The notes: generated by a model not told the origin, from the sequence alone. A stretch of DNA of 64,000 nt from Fibrobacter sp. (GCA_017649565.1 JAGCGO010000080.1:1-64000), one strand, 5' to 3'; counted from the first letter of the stretch, positions 42,151 through 49,600 are shown. Program-made: numbers and translations.

Positions 42151-42434
42151 GCGAAGGTTTCCATTGCGACAGATGCGGGCTATGCTGCCGCAAGGTCGGA
42201 AAGTTCCCGTTCATGAAGGAATTCGACCGCGGAGACGGAGCCTGCAAGCACCTGAAGGACGACAACACGTGCGCGATATACGAAAACAGGCCGACGGTGT
42301 GCAACGTGGACCGGCTCTACGAAGAACGGTTCAAGGACGACATGACAAGGGACGAATGGTACAGGCTCCAGTACGAAGGATGCCGGGAACTGAAGGAGGA
42401 AAACGGGAATGGGAATGGACGTGAACGATTTTGA
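42147..42434 (+). CDS. YkgJ-family cysteine-cluster protein
   Basis: 95 residues from TTG 42147, with GGAGG 8 nt upstream; in-frame ATG 42132 is an alternative. HCDRCGLCCRKVGKFPFMKE, GACKHLKDDNTCAIYENRPT and VCNV match the YkgJ/zinc-or-iron-chelating cluster (C-x2-C-x2-CC...C...C-x3-Y-x-x-RP-x-x-C). Such proteins are thought to bind Fe-S or zinc; the phage role is unknown. Confidence 0.75.
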   Translation: MSEGFHCDRCGLCCRKVGKFPFMKEFDRGDGACKHLKDDNTCAIYENRPTVCNVDRLYEERFKDDMTRDEWYRLQYEGCRELKEENGNGNGRERF

Positions 42435-42591
42435 TTCGGTGCCCAAAGTAATCAGCGAAGGGATGAACGTCGGCGGACGCGGATACACGCTCACGGAAGC
42501 GCAGAAGATGAGGCGCAGACGCGGCAAGAGCATATACAACAGGGACACGAAAGTGGAAGAATACAAGTACAGCAAGGGAGAATGGGTATAG
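42409..42591 (+). CDS. Small hypothetical protein
   Basis: 60 residues (MGMDVNDFDSVPKVISEGMN, then a basic segment QKMRRRRGKSIYN). Overlaps the YkgJ gene by 26 nt, ends 1 nt before the glycosyltransferase. The C-terminal YSKGEWV resembles the end of the protein at 56958 (PKGEWV). No function assigned. Confidence 0.55.
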   Translation: MGMDVNDFDSVPKVISEGMNVGGRGYTLTEAQKMRRRRGKSIYNRDTKVEEYKYSKGEWV

Positions 42592-42592
42592 C

Positions 42593-43630
42593 ATGGCTAA
42601 CAACGCAATAAAGAAGGATCTCATCGTGGTGCACGGCACCGACCGTACGCAGTGCGGATTCCAGCGGTTCGTGCTTCCGACCCTCATGCACGCGACTTCT
42701 CTGACCGAGAACGTGCACGTGGAGCTCCGCACGTCGCCCGTAACCGACGTTGGCGAACTGAAGCGCCTCATATCCGTGGTTATCGTGCGACCGGCAGACA
42801 TCGCCTGGAAGGGCTACGTGGCCTACTACACGCAGAAGCGACAGTTCTTCGGCTTCAAGGTGGTGGTTGACTTTGATGATCCGCTGTGGTGCGTACACGA
42901 CAACTGCCGCGATCTCATGGACGAGGTTTCAAGAGGTTTCGACTGCGCGGTGCTTTCGACTAGGGCGCTGAAGGACAAGTTCCACGACCGCTACCCCGCA
43001 ACGAGGGCGATAGTGATGCCGAACGGCGTGGCCGACTTCATGTACGGCAACACGGACAAGGGCGAGCCCGCAATGCCGCGCAAGGTGCCTGTGGTGCTGT
43101 ACGGAGGCGCGGGAGGACACGACGAGGACTTCGCCGGTCCGTGGTCTTCGTGGCTGCGGCACAAGGTAGAGGACGGAGAGATAGAATTCCACTGTTTCGC
43201 ATCGCCAATCAAGCCGCTGGAGCACCTGGCGAACCGAATCACGGTGCACAACGCCGTCACGCCGCCGGAATGGGGCAAGGCGTTAACGTCGATACGCCCG
43301 GACTTCTACATCGCGCCGCTCGCCGACACGACCGTGAACCGCTGCAAGAGCGACCTGAAGTACAAGGAGGCCTGCGAGCTCGGCGCCGTGTTCATGGGCT
43401 GCGGCGAGAACTGGTCGCCGTACAGGTCGGCACCGAAGGGACAGCTCGTAGCGAACTCGGCCACCGAGGACGAACTTGACGCGAAGTTCCGCTCATTGTG
43501 CGAGCCGGAGAACTTCGCGAACGCGGTCAAGGCGCAGCGTGACATGCTCACCGAGAAGCACCTGCGCATGACTGACCACGTCTTCATAGGACGCTGGCTC
43601 ATCGCATACGGCAACTGCAAGGAAGCGTAG
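42593..43630 (+). CDS. Phage glycosyltransferase (GT4-like)
   Basis: 345 residues. VVHGTDRTQCGFQRFVLPTL opens the N-terminal Rossmann half. VVDFDDPLWCVHD, RAIVMPNGV and VVLYGGAGGHDEDF are typical of GT-B enzymes, and KYKEACELGAVFMGCGENW matches the K-x-x-E-x-x-x-x-G nucleotide-sugar site. The acceptor is unknown: it could be modified phage DNA or host surface glycan. It lies in the early operon, away from tail genes, so DNA or host modification is more likely than virion decoration. Confidence 0.75.
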   Translation: MANNAIKKDLIVVHGTDRTQCGFQRFVLPTLMHATSLTENVHVELRTSPVTDVGELKRLISVVIVRPADIAWKGYVAYYTQKRQFFGFKVVVDFDDPLWCVHDNCRDLMDEVSRGFDCAVLSTRALKDKFHDRYPATRAIVMPNGVADFMYGNTDKGEPAMPRKVPVVLYGGAGGHDEDFAGPWSSWLRHKVEDGEIEFHCFASPIKPLEHLANRITVHNAVTPPEWGKALTSIRPDFYIAPLADTTVNRCKSDLKYKEACELGAVFMGCGENWSPYRSAPKGQLVANSATEDELDAKFRSLCEPENFANAVKAQRDMLTEKHLRMTDHVFIGRWLIAYGNCKEA

Positions 43631-43684
43631 CCGGATGCCGTCGCACGCGAACCACGATAACATAGCAGATAGGAAATACACACA

Positions 43685-43980
43685 ATGTTCACCGAATACC
43701 ATCTCGAAAAGATCATCCAGGCGATAAACGACGCCGAGGAACGGCAGACGAAGGCGATTGTCGCCGCCATCGAAAAACTGAATCCTGAGACCGTCAAGGT
43801 CACGCAGGAACGTCACGGCGTCGAACTGTCCATCAACCCGGACATGTTCACCCCGAAGAGGAAGAGGCTCTAGCCAAGGCAATCGACGAATCGCGCGTGG
43901 TCCCCGTAAAGAAACCGTCCACGGCACCGAAGAAACCGACCGCCACGAAGAAACCGGCTCCGGTAAGGGGGCGCAACTGA
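43685..43980 (+). pseudogene. Small Lys/Pro-tailed protein split by a one-base frameshift
   Basis: The first frame gives 62 residues (MFTEYHLEKIIQAINDAEER to FTPKRKRL, stop at 43871-43873). In the -1 frame from about 43853 the sequence reads P-EEEALAKAIDESRVV and a Lys/Pro/Ala-rich tail (KKPSTAPKKPTATKKPAPV) to the TGA at 43978, which overlaps the next ATG. The natural protein is therefore probably approximately 98 residues, with one base missing near ACCCCG. It may be intact if the indel is an assembly error. Confidence 0.6.
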
Positions 43981-44156
43981 TGGTTAGAGGCGACAGCGAA
44001 TGGAAAAGCCAGCAACGCCGCGAGGAACTGCCGAAGGCTCGCTGCTACAGATGCGGCAGGGAAAGGCCTGTGAACGAGATGGTGGAAGTGGGCTACGAAG
44101 TCTACGCGTGTCCCGGAGGATGCAGGAAGGCCGCAAACACGGAGGAAACGAAATGA
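43980..44156 (+). CDS. Small zinc-finger protein
   Basis: 58 residues starting MVRGDSEWKSQQRREELPKA. CYRCGRERP and YACPGGCRK give two Cys pairs for one zinc. The ATG overlaps the preceding TGA and the stop overlaps the next ATG, so it sits in a translationally coupled chain. Unknown role. Confidence 0.6.
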   Translation: MVRGDSEWKSQQRREELPKARCYRCGRERPVNEMVEVGYEVYACPGGCRKAANTEETK

Positions 44157-44722
44157 CCGAACAGGAAAAGGACCTTTTCATAGAGCAGCTCCAGAACGAG
44201 CTGCGCAACTCAAAAGAGACCGTCAACGCGCAGAAGGTGGTGATACGCCAGCTCTGCGCCGAGAACGCCAAACTCGAAAACGAAATCAGGAACATCAAGC
44301 AAAGGAAAACGGAAAATGAAGACACTCGTGGAACTCACGATGAAGGACGTGAAGGAAATTGCAAACAAAGTAACAACGGGGGGGGGTGTAGCGAAGTAGC
44401 GCGTACGCCGCTGGATGTGGCTCTCGCGAAGAAGTGCGAGAAGCTGTACGCAGCGCTTGTCACGGCGAACAACGAGCGCAACCGTTTCTTCGGACTCCTC
44501 TACGGCCACTACATACGCCTGGGCGACCTCAAGAAGACATTCGACGAGAAAAGGGCGAACGAGCTGCTGAACGAGAGCAAGAGACTCTTCAGCCGTTCCG
44601 TCAAGATGAACTCGGAGGCGGCAGGCCTTGAAGCCGTAACAATGAACCCGCCCTACACCACGCCCGAGGAAGTCTTGAAGGTAGTGACAGACAAGGAAAA
44701 GGAAGAACCAAAGGAAGGATAA
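44153..44722 (+). CDS. Coiled-coil protein crossing a G9 tract (possibly two genes)
   Basis: 189 residues as the sequence stands. Residues 1-58 (MTEQEKDLFIEQLQNELRNS) are a coiled coil. Residues 59-82 look like out-of-frame sequence up to the G9 run; from residue 83 natural coding resumes (LDVALAKKCEKLYAALVTAN, FFGLLYGHYIRLGDLKK). An internal ORF at 44316 gives a more natural reading before the tract. One G more or fewer would join different halves. Function unknown. Confidence 0.55.
   Translation: MTEQEKDLFIEQLQNELRNSKETVNAQKVVIRQLCAENAKLENEIRNIKQRKTENEDTRGTHDEGREGNCKQSNNGGGCSEVARTPLDVALAKKCEKLYAALVTANNERNRFFGLLYGHYIRLGDLKKTFDEKRANELLNESKRLFSRSVKMNSEAAGLEAVTMNPPYTTPEEVLKVVTDKEKEEPKEG
44316..44399 (+). 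CDS. Alternative short ORF ending just after the G9 tract
   Basis: MKTLVELTMKDVKEIANKVT, then three Gly and VAK, stop at 44397-44399. GGAAAACGGAAA lies before the ATG. The sequence looks more like real protein than the overlapping frame. If the tract had ten G, this ORF would run into the LDVALAKK frame and make a 135-residue protein. Confidence 0.4.
   Translation: MKTLVELTMKDVKEIANKVTTGGGVAK
44378..44386. repeat. Homopolymer G9 inside a coding region
   Basis: Nine consecutive G at the junction of two reading frames. Such tracts are slippery in replication and also error-prone in long-read assemblies. Confidence 0.95.
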
Positions 44723-44726
44723 CCCC

Positions 44727-44936
44727 ATGGCCGTGAACCCTGCAAGACAGCACCGCGCAGAGACGATGTACGCGCGCATATACCCCTACCGCACGAAGGT
44801 GACGGGCGAATGCCCGCAGCGCATCCAGCTCATACTCGCGCTCAACGGGTGGTGCGCACCCTGGCACGCGCTCCGCGAGATAGCGAAGGACATACCGCGT
44901 GACCGCCTGAAGGGAATGGAGCTGGAGCTTGGATGA
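44727..44936 (+). CDS. Small hypothetical basic protein
   Basis: 69 residues (MAVNPARQHRAETMYARIYP, then RIQLILALNGWCAPWHALRE). GGAAGGAT lies 6 nt upstream of the ATG. The stop overlaps the next start. Not recognised. Confidence 0.55.
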   Translation: MAVNPARQHRAETMYARIYPYRTKVTGECPQRIQLILALNGWCAPWHALREIAKDIPRDRLKGMELELG

Positions 44937-45310
44937 GCGGTGTCTACTCGAAGGCGAGGGAACGAATAGCGGCCATGGACGCGCTGGCGTCCGCATTCGC
45001 AGGCGCCAAGGCGGTAGCCGACGCGGAACGCAAGCGCCGTAACCAGCGCGAACGCAGTCCCGAACGGAAGGAATACAAGAAGGCCTACGACGGCGTAGGC
45101 GGACCCGGACACGAGGGAATGCTGGAGCGTTCCAGTCGATACAAGGAACGGCACCCGGAAAGGTGCAAGGCGAAACAGAAAAGGTACTACGAGGAACACC
45201 GCGAACAGGAGGACGAGAGGTGCAGGCTATGGCGAAGGATGAAAAAGATATTGGCGCTCGCTACAATCCTGACTACGTGCGGGGATTCCGCGCGGCCCTG
45301 CGGTACCTGA
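44933..45310 (+). CDS. Basic, Arg/Lys/Glu-rich hypothetical protein
   Basis: 125 residues; the first approximately 102 are very basic with repeats such as SSRYKERHPERCKAKQKRYY, resembling the protein at 56537 and suggesting nucleic-acid binding. The last approximately 24 residues overlap the next gene by 82 nt in another frame and look unnatural, so the true end may be shorter (possible indel near 45230). Confidence 0.5.
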   Translation: MSGVYSKARERIAAMDALASAFAGAKAVADAERKRRNQRERSPERKEYKKAYDGVGGPGHEGMLERSSRYKERHPERCKAKQKRYYEEHREQEDERCRLWRRMKKILALATILTTCGDSARPCGT

Positions 45311-45486
45311 TAACGACGGCAGACGCACCCGGCGACGGACTGAAGAAGGCGAAGGTGCTCGGCAAGCGCACGCTGGAGTGGCTGAAGGTGGTCGAGGAAT
45401 TCGCCTTCGACATAGCGGACGGCAACGACATAGAACTTTGGATCACGCCGGACGGCAAGCTGTTCGGTAAAAAGGAAAGACGATGA
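45229..45486 (+). CDS. Hypothetical protein
   Basis: 85 residues from MAKDEKDIGARYNPDYVRGF, with AGAGG upstream. A helical middle (KKAKVLGKRTLEWLKVVEEF) and a strand-rich end. The stop overlaps the next start (ATGA). No family recognised. Confidence 0.6.
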   Translation: MAKDEKDIGARYNPDYVRGFRAALRYLITTADAPGDGLKKAKVLGKRTLEWLKVVEEFAFDIADGNDIELWITPDGKLFGKKERR

Positions 45487-45719
45487 AGAAGACGCGCAGC
45501 ATAACGACCACCGTCACGGTGCAGCCATCTGACGTTGAGTTCGTGCCGAGGCTGGGAGAGGTGCCGAACGAGACGGCGGCGGATAGGGTGCGGCGAATGG
45601 CCAACGAGCGGAAGAAAAGATACCTTCTGAACCCGGTAAACCGACGGAAGCACATCAGGTGCATCATCGAGTGCGTAAGGCGCCAGCGCGAAAGAAAGAA
45701 ACTACAGAAGACCGCTTGA
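45483..45719 (+). CDS. Small basic protein, last gene of the early operon
   Basis: 78 residues: MKKTRSITTTVTVQPSDVEF followed by a highly basic helix (RRMANERKKRYLLNP, RRQRERKKLQK). Overlaps the upstream stop by four bases and is followed at once by a terminator. Nucleic-acid binding is plausible from charge alone. Confidence 0.55.
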   Translation: MKKTRSITTTVTVQPSDVEFVPRLGEVPNETAADRVRRMANERKKRYLLNPVNRRKHIRCIIECVRRQRERKKLQKTA

Positions 45720-45732
45720 ACGGTCTTTTTTC
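45709..45732 (+). terminator. Terminator of the first early operon
   Basis: AGACCG-cttgaa-CGGTCT followed by TTTTTTC. The stem overlaps the end of the last gene. Confidence 0.9.
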
Positions 45733-46371
45733 TTTTTATCGTCAATTCAGCCAATTTTGTAAAGTAAAAAAAAAGAAACCGCATTTTGACGAAATTCAAA
45801 AGGCGACGAAAAGTAAACGAAACGAAACACGGCTTGCGCCGGATTCCTGTTCCTAAACACACTTGATACACTCCTGCGTTTTTGACACTTTGCAAAATAT
45901 CGTTTTTAAGCAAAGTGTATCAAGTGTACCAAGCATCCAACCCACCCCACACCCCCAATATACCTTTTCCTCGACGACAAAGCAAACGCACAATTTGCGA
46001 ACGGTTCGCAAATCCGGCAGAAAACGGCACCGATTTTCGGATTCAAGGTCACCGACTAGGAGTATTCCAACATGGAATAGTCGAATTTCCGCACGGAACC
46101 GACCTAGAAAGCCGTTTTTGGCACTCGCACGTACTTCCTACCGCCCAAAAAGAAAAACGGCCTAGAATGCCGTTTCCGTTCGACTGCGGATTTATGCGTG
46201 CTTCGCATTTTGATGCACTGCATAAAGTCCGATGCAAGGCCCAAGCGTCAAAATCCGTATTTTACCGATTTTAAACCCTGTTTTTGCAAAAATCCTGCAA
46301 AATCCGCAAATTAAACCGGAAAATTCAACATTTTGTATCGTTTTCGGGTTTTACTTGCCGTTTCACGCGGT
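45733..46371. other. Non-coding gap between convergent operons
   Basis: About 640 bp with no convincing ORF. It holds the nested palindrome at 45859-45927 and G-poor, C-runs near 45940-45960. Weak hairpins with GGC/GCC (46090-46170, TTTTTGG and AAAAACGG) could end minus-strand transcription from the 46372 gene. The T- and A-rich end (46260-46340) shows no promoter I trust. Confidence 0.5.
45859..45927. repeat. Nested inverted repeats
   Basis: ACACTTGATACAC (45859-45871) is the exact complement of GTGTATCAAGTGT (45915-45927). Inside, CACTTTGC (45886-45893) pairs with GCAAAGTG (45910-45917). The two pairings share GTG, so they are mutually exclusive, like a switching structure or two binding sites. 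Confidence 0.75.
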
Positions 46372-46716
46372 CTATTCCGTCTTATCCTCGATCTCCCCAG
46401 CGATGAGGTTCGGGTTGGTGCGCAGCTCCTCCTCGCAGACCTCGATGAGCGAATCCATGGCGCCGATGGTCGTTTTCAGGACGGATTCCGTAGGCACCCT
46501 ACGCTCGACGTCCTTGTCTATCGACTTGCGGCATATCTTCATGTGGTTCACGAAGTTGGTCATCTGGAGCCTGCGCCCCTTGCAAATGAGCAGTTCGTTC
46601 TCCTTGAAGTGCTCCTTCTCCAGTTTGAGGAACATCTTCGCCATCTCGGACATCATCTCCTTCTGCACGGTAAGCAGCATCTTCGTGATTTCGGCTAGGT
46701 CGTTCTTGTCGAGCAT
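46372..46716 (-). CDS. Hypothetical helical protein downstream of repressor
   Basis: 114 residues from MLDKNDLAEITKMLLTVQKE with AGGAG 8 nt upstream; the longer frame to 47037 is a shadow of the repressor gene. Helical, Met- and Lys/Glu-rich. Co-directional with and 11 nt downstream of the XRE gene, so part of the same lysogeny transcript. Function unknown. Confidence 0.6.
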   Translation of the reverse strand: MLDKNDLAEITKMLLTVQKEMMSEMAKMFLKLEKEHFKENELLICKGRRLQMTNFVNHMKICRKSIDKDVERRVPTESVLKTTIGAMDSLIEVCEEELRTNPNLIAGEIEDKTE

Positions 46717-46727
46717 CGTATTTTCTC

Positions 46728-47033
46728 CTACTTGTTCATGTGGATGTCTTTCTTGAGGTTCATCAGCGAGTTCTCGGCAGCCTCCCACAGCGCGCCCTTC
46801 TGCCTGAGCGCGTCGGCGCTCGACGGGTAAGGATACCCGAACAGCTCCTCGACGGTCATCCCCATCCGGAGCAGCTTGTCCTCGGTCTCGTGCTTCGGGA
46901 ACTTCTTCCCCTTCGCCCAGTTGGATACGGTCTGCTCGGAAACGCCGAGCCTTTCCGCGAGTTCGTCCTGCTTGCGGATACCGAGCCTTTCGCCCTCGCG
47001 GGCGAGAAATTCCTTGATGGCTAGACCTTTCAT
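46728..47033 (-). CDS. XRE-family transcriptional repressor
   Basis: 101 residues from MKGLAIKEFLAREGERLGIR. QDELAERLGVSEQTVSNWAK is a textbook Cro/CI helix-turn-helix; a short C-terminal helix (ADALRQKGALWEAAENSLMN) could dimerise. ATG 47033 is preferred over a TTG at 47042, with GGAG just upstream. Its promoter overlaps two GTAAAATTT repeats, so autoregulation is likely. One of two immunity-type regulators in the window. Confidence 0.8.
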   Translation of the reverse strand: MKGLAIKEFLAREGERLGIRKQDELAERLGVSEQTVSNWAKGKKFPKHETEDKLLRMGMTVEELFGYPYPSSADALRQKGALWEAAENSLMNLKKDIHMNK

Positions 47034-47043
47034 GCACTCCAAT

Positions 47044-47073
47044 ATAGTAAAATTTTAAAACGGAAGTTGTAAA
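47044..47073 (-). promoter_or_regulatory. Promoter and operator of the XRE repressor
   Basis: Minus-strand TTTACA (47068-47073), 18 bp, TACTAT (47044-47049). Direct repeats GTAAAATTT at 47047 and 47069 (22 bp, two helical turns) lie inside it. The predicted start is only about 5 nt before the ATG, so the mRNA would be almost leaderless. Confidence 0.55.
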
Positions 47074-47166
47074 ATTTCACTTTTTTATAACAATAAGTTT
47101 TATTTTTGAGATTTTTGTGCTATATTTACCCCGAAAAGGTATGAAAGACGAAGGGGAAATCACACT

Positions 47167-47346
47167 ATGCCTGGACAGAAACAGAGGGAAGCGGTGGCGC
47201 TGATATACGCGCTCGCCAGGAAGGGGCTCTCGGAGCCAGGTCTCGAGAGGGAGGCGCTTCGCAGGATAGCTGGCGCCGTGGAGAGGGGATTCATGGGGAA
47301 AAAAGAAAAGTGCCGGGACGGACACGCGCCTTTGAAGGGGAGATAA
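47167..47346 (+). CDS. Small hypothetical protein divergent from the repressor
   Basis: 59 residues (MPGQKQREAVALIYALARKG, then basic KKEKCRDGHAPLKGR). AAGGGG lies 9-14 nt upstream, and a TATATT box at about 47121 could serve as a -10. Its position opposite the repressor would suit a Cro- or excision-type regulator, but no HTH is clear. Confidence 0.45.
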   Translation: MPGQKQREAVALIYALARKGLSEPGLEREALRRIAGAVERGFMGKKEKCRDGHAPLKGR

Positions 47347-47431
47347 CCAGCGAGGGACGCTGGTAGGCGGTCCGTTCCCGGCTAGGGAATTCGTTACACG
47401 GTGTTATCGGTGTTCGTGTGCCGGAATAGGC

Positions 47432-47833
47432 CTATTTCGCCTTGCCCTGATAGTAACCGTTCTTATCGTAGTATTTCACGGTGCCGTCGTTTCCGACGGT
47501 AGCCTTCCCGGTATAGTACCCGTTCTTGTCGTAATACTTTACCGTATTTCCGTCTCCGACGGCCTTTCCTCCGTAATACCCGTTTTGGTCGTATATCTTG
47601 GCGGTATTTCCCGAATACGAAGTCTTTCCCTGGTAATACCCGTTCTGGTCATAATGCCTTGACGTCCCGTCGGAGTACGAGGACTTGCCCGAATAATATC
47701 CGTTCTGGTCGTAGTACGACGTAGTCCCGTCTTGCGTCTTCGCCCTGCCCTGGTAGTACCCGTTCTGATCGTAATACGATTGCGCAACCGCAGCGACGGC
47801 CATCACGATGACGATAAAGATGAGTTTTTTCAT
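47432..47833 (-). CDS. Secreted Tyr/Gly tandem-repeat protein (lysogenic cargo)
   Basis: 133 residues from MKKLIFIVIVMAVAAVAQS, a signal peptide, with GGAGG 5 nt upstream (a frame to 47887 lacks this). The mature part is six tandem approximately 20-residue repeats of the form YYDQNGYYQGK plus a Ser/Thr/Gly/Asp linker. These Y-D-x-NG-x-Y-x-G repeats form beta-hairpin stacks in other secreted proteins. Lies against the early direction, in the lysogeny section: a typical moron that may alter the lysogen's surface. Confidence 0.75.
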   Translation of the reverse strand: MKKLIFIVIVMAVAAVAQSYYDQNGYYQGRAKTQDGTTSYYDQNGYYSGKSSYSDGTSRHYDQNGYYQGKTSYSGNTAKIYDQNGYYGGKAVGDGNTVKYYDKNGYYTGKATVGNDGTVKYYDKNGYYQGKAK

Positions 47834-47889
47834 GGCGGCCTCCTTGAGAGCTGTTGAACCTGTCATCCCTACCCCAAATATAGACAAAT

Positions 47890-48274
47890 TTTCGTGAAAG
47901 GGGTAGCCCCTCGCGCGCGCACGCGCGTATACCCCCCCCCTCTGGAAAATACTATCTGTACTCGGATATATGGTTAAATGAAAGAATATATTATTCTTTT
48001 ATTTCTTTTATTACGTTTATTTCTTTATGGCGTTTTAATCCGTTGAAAAAAACGTTTTAGAAATGTTTTAAAAACGTTTTGTAACGTTTTACTCCCAAAA
48101 TCGACGGTCGTACCGCTGAAGTACATCGGTTTAACCACGGAATAACCACGGAAAACCCATGGAAACCCAGTGGGTTTATTTCGGTTTTGGGAAGCCAATA
48201 AAAAACCGTCTGGTTTCCGTTAGGTTAAGGGTTAGGTTAAGTGCTTGGTTTTGGCTTTGTTCCTGTGGACGCAT
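47890..48274. other. Repeat-rich AT-rich non-coding region, candidate origin
   Basis: Contains GCGCGC/CACGCGCG and C7 runs (47915-47940), phased AACGTTTT repeats (48051-48091), AACCACGGAAT direct repeats near 48134-48160, and a 12-bp tandem repeat GTTAGGTTAAG at 48219 and 48231. No ORF with an SD is seen. Iteron-type origin or multi-site regulatory region are the best readings. Confidence 0.5.
48051..48091. repeat. Four helically phased AA[CT]GTTTT repeats
   Basis: AACGTTTTAG at 48051, AATGTTTTAA at 48062, AACGTTTTGT at 48073 and AACGTTTTAC at 48083: spacing 11, 11 and 10 bp, one turn each. Two further copies, 10 bp apart, lie at 49085 and 49095. Confidence 0.85.
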
Positions 48275-48298
48275 AAAAAAGGACGGCTTTCACCGTCC
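48275..48298 (-). terminator. Terminator of the 48322 secreted-protein gene
   Basis: GGACGG-tgaaag-CCGTCC on the minus strand followed by TTTTTT. Confidence 0.85.
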
Positions 48299-48321
48299 GT
48301 CACCAACAGCAGCCGTCATCG

Positions 48322-49041
48322 TCATGGCTTCCAGTAGAGCGCGTTAGAGTTCATAAACTTCTTGCAGTAGTCGGCCGGTTTCAGTCCGCCGTATTCCTTC
48401 ATTTTCTCTCTCTTCCCCGTTTTCCTGTTGAAAGTGAACGCGGTCACAAAATCCTTCGAATTGCACACCATAAGGCTCAACTTTTCGCCAGCGTTTACCA
48501 TCGGGAAAAGTTCGTAAGGCATTTCAAAGCGTTCTCCACTTGAGATCTTCTTCATGATGTAATCACGGCTTTCTACGCACTTGTCTTTAGGGATTCCATA
48601 TTGTTCATTTAGGATTACGTCTAACTCTTTTGCAGTTGAGTCTCCATCGTACCATCCAACATAAGCCTCGAATCTTTTGTGCACCGAAGAATCTTCAGGA
48701 ACATCTTTCATCCAGCATGGCCACTTCTCTATCGGATGGAATTTTGATACCAAAACGACAGATTCGTCATCTTCTTTTACGTACCATTTTTTTATCCAAG
48801 AGCCATCTTTTTGCATCTTGTATGTGGAGATCGATTCGTCAACAAGCACTCCTTTTCCGCATTCAACTTTATTCTTCGCTACAACATAGCATTCATGTTC
48901 AGCCCATGGACGGAAATAGTACTCAAAATCGTATGAGCATTTGACAAAATTTCTTTCGTACACGCATGAAGACGAGTCTACCGGAAACTCCGAAAATGCG
49001 TAAGCGGAAAACATCAGTACCGCAGTCCAAGCCTTTTTCAT
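48322..49041 (-). CDS. Secreted hypothetical protein (lysogenic cargo)
   Basis: 239 residues with a signal peptide (MKKAWTAVLMFSAYAFS) and about ten Cys, suggesting disulfides in the periplasm or outside. No enzyme motif; the C-terminus shows PADYCKKFMNSNALYWKP. GGAGAAA lies 5-11 nt upstream, and a terminator follows. Isolated on the minus strand between regulators, a second moron. Function unknown. Confidence 0.7.
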   Translation of the reverse strand: MKKAWTAVLMFSAYAFSEFPVDSSSCVYERNFVKCSYDFEYYFRPWAEHECYVVAKNKVECGKGVLVDESISTYKMQKDGSWIKKWYVKEDDESVVLVSKFHPIEKWPCWMKDVPEDSSVHKRFEAYVGWYDGDSTAKELDVILNEQYGIPKDKCVESRDYIMKKISSGERFEMPYELFPMVNAGEKLSLMVCNSKDFVTAFTFNRKTGKREKMKEYGGLKPADYCKKFMNSNALYWKP

Positions 49042-49084
49042 CGCCGTTTCTCCTTTCCGTACAAATGTTCATTTAACGTCACAA

Positions 49085-49102
49085 AACGTTTTATAATGTT
49101 TT
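49085..49102. repeat. Second site of AA[CT]GTTTT repeats
   Basis: AACGTTTTAT (49085) and AATGTTTTCA (49095), 10 bp apart, about 45 bp upstream of the 49041 ATG. Same sequence as the phased array on the other side of this gene. Confidence 0.7.
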
Positions 49103-49153
49103 CAGGTTCTTCTTAAAAATCGTTCGATATATCGTTCGCTCACTCGTACGATT

Positions 49154-49600
49154 TTACGAATCCTTTTTCTTGAGCAGTTCCCCGGCACGGAGCATCATTT
49201 CCGCCACAAGATCGTCCGTAATAACGATATTTTGAGGTTCCTCGCTGTGGCAAGACGATTCTACACCGAAAAGGGATTTCGATGTCGCGCCGCTACGCAT
49301 CATTCTTACTATGGCGTTGTACGAAGGCCTAGTCCCGTGGTTGGCTTGGTCCTTGCTCCAGTTGTACACGCCTTTCGGATTAGACAGGTTGACAAACACC
49401 CCGATTTCCTCTATTGACGAAAATCCGAGTTCCTTCTTCAGGCTGTCCAGGTCCACCCTGGCAATAAAGCCTTCGCCTGCACCGGCCTTCCTCCCCCTCT
49501 TCTTGTTGCTTTCGGAAATGCCGTCGGCAGCCTGCCCGGTCTGTACGGGACAAATAGAGCTGTCTTCCCCTTCGATTTTCGGCGTTTCTTTTTCTTCCAT
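49154..49600 (-). CDS. Putative HTH repressor of the early promoter
   Basis: 148 residues. Disordered N-terminus (1-45, KKRGRKAGAGEG is basic). SLKKELGFSSIEEIGVFVNL and SNPKGVYNWSKDQANHG fit a helix-turn-helix of XRE-like kind, followed by YNAIVRMMRSGATSKSLFGV. Divergent from the strong early promoter and its perfect palindrome, the place of a CI-type repressor. Assignment rests on weak HTH and position. Confidence 0.55.
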   Translation of the reverse strand: MEEKETPKIEGEDSSICPVQTGQAADGISESNKKRGRKAGAGEGFIARVDLDSLKKELGFSSIEEIGVFVNLSNPKGVYNWSKDQANHGTRPSYNAIVRMMRSGATSKSLFGVESSCHSEEPQNIVITDDLVAEMMLRAGELLKKKDS

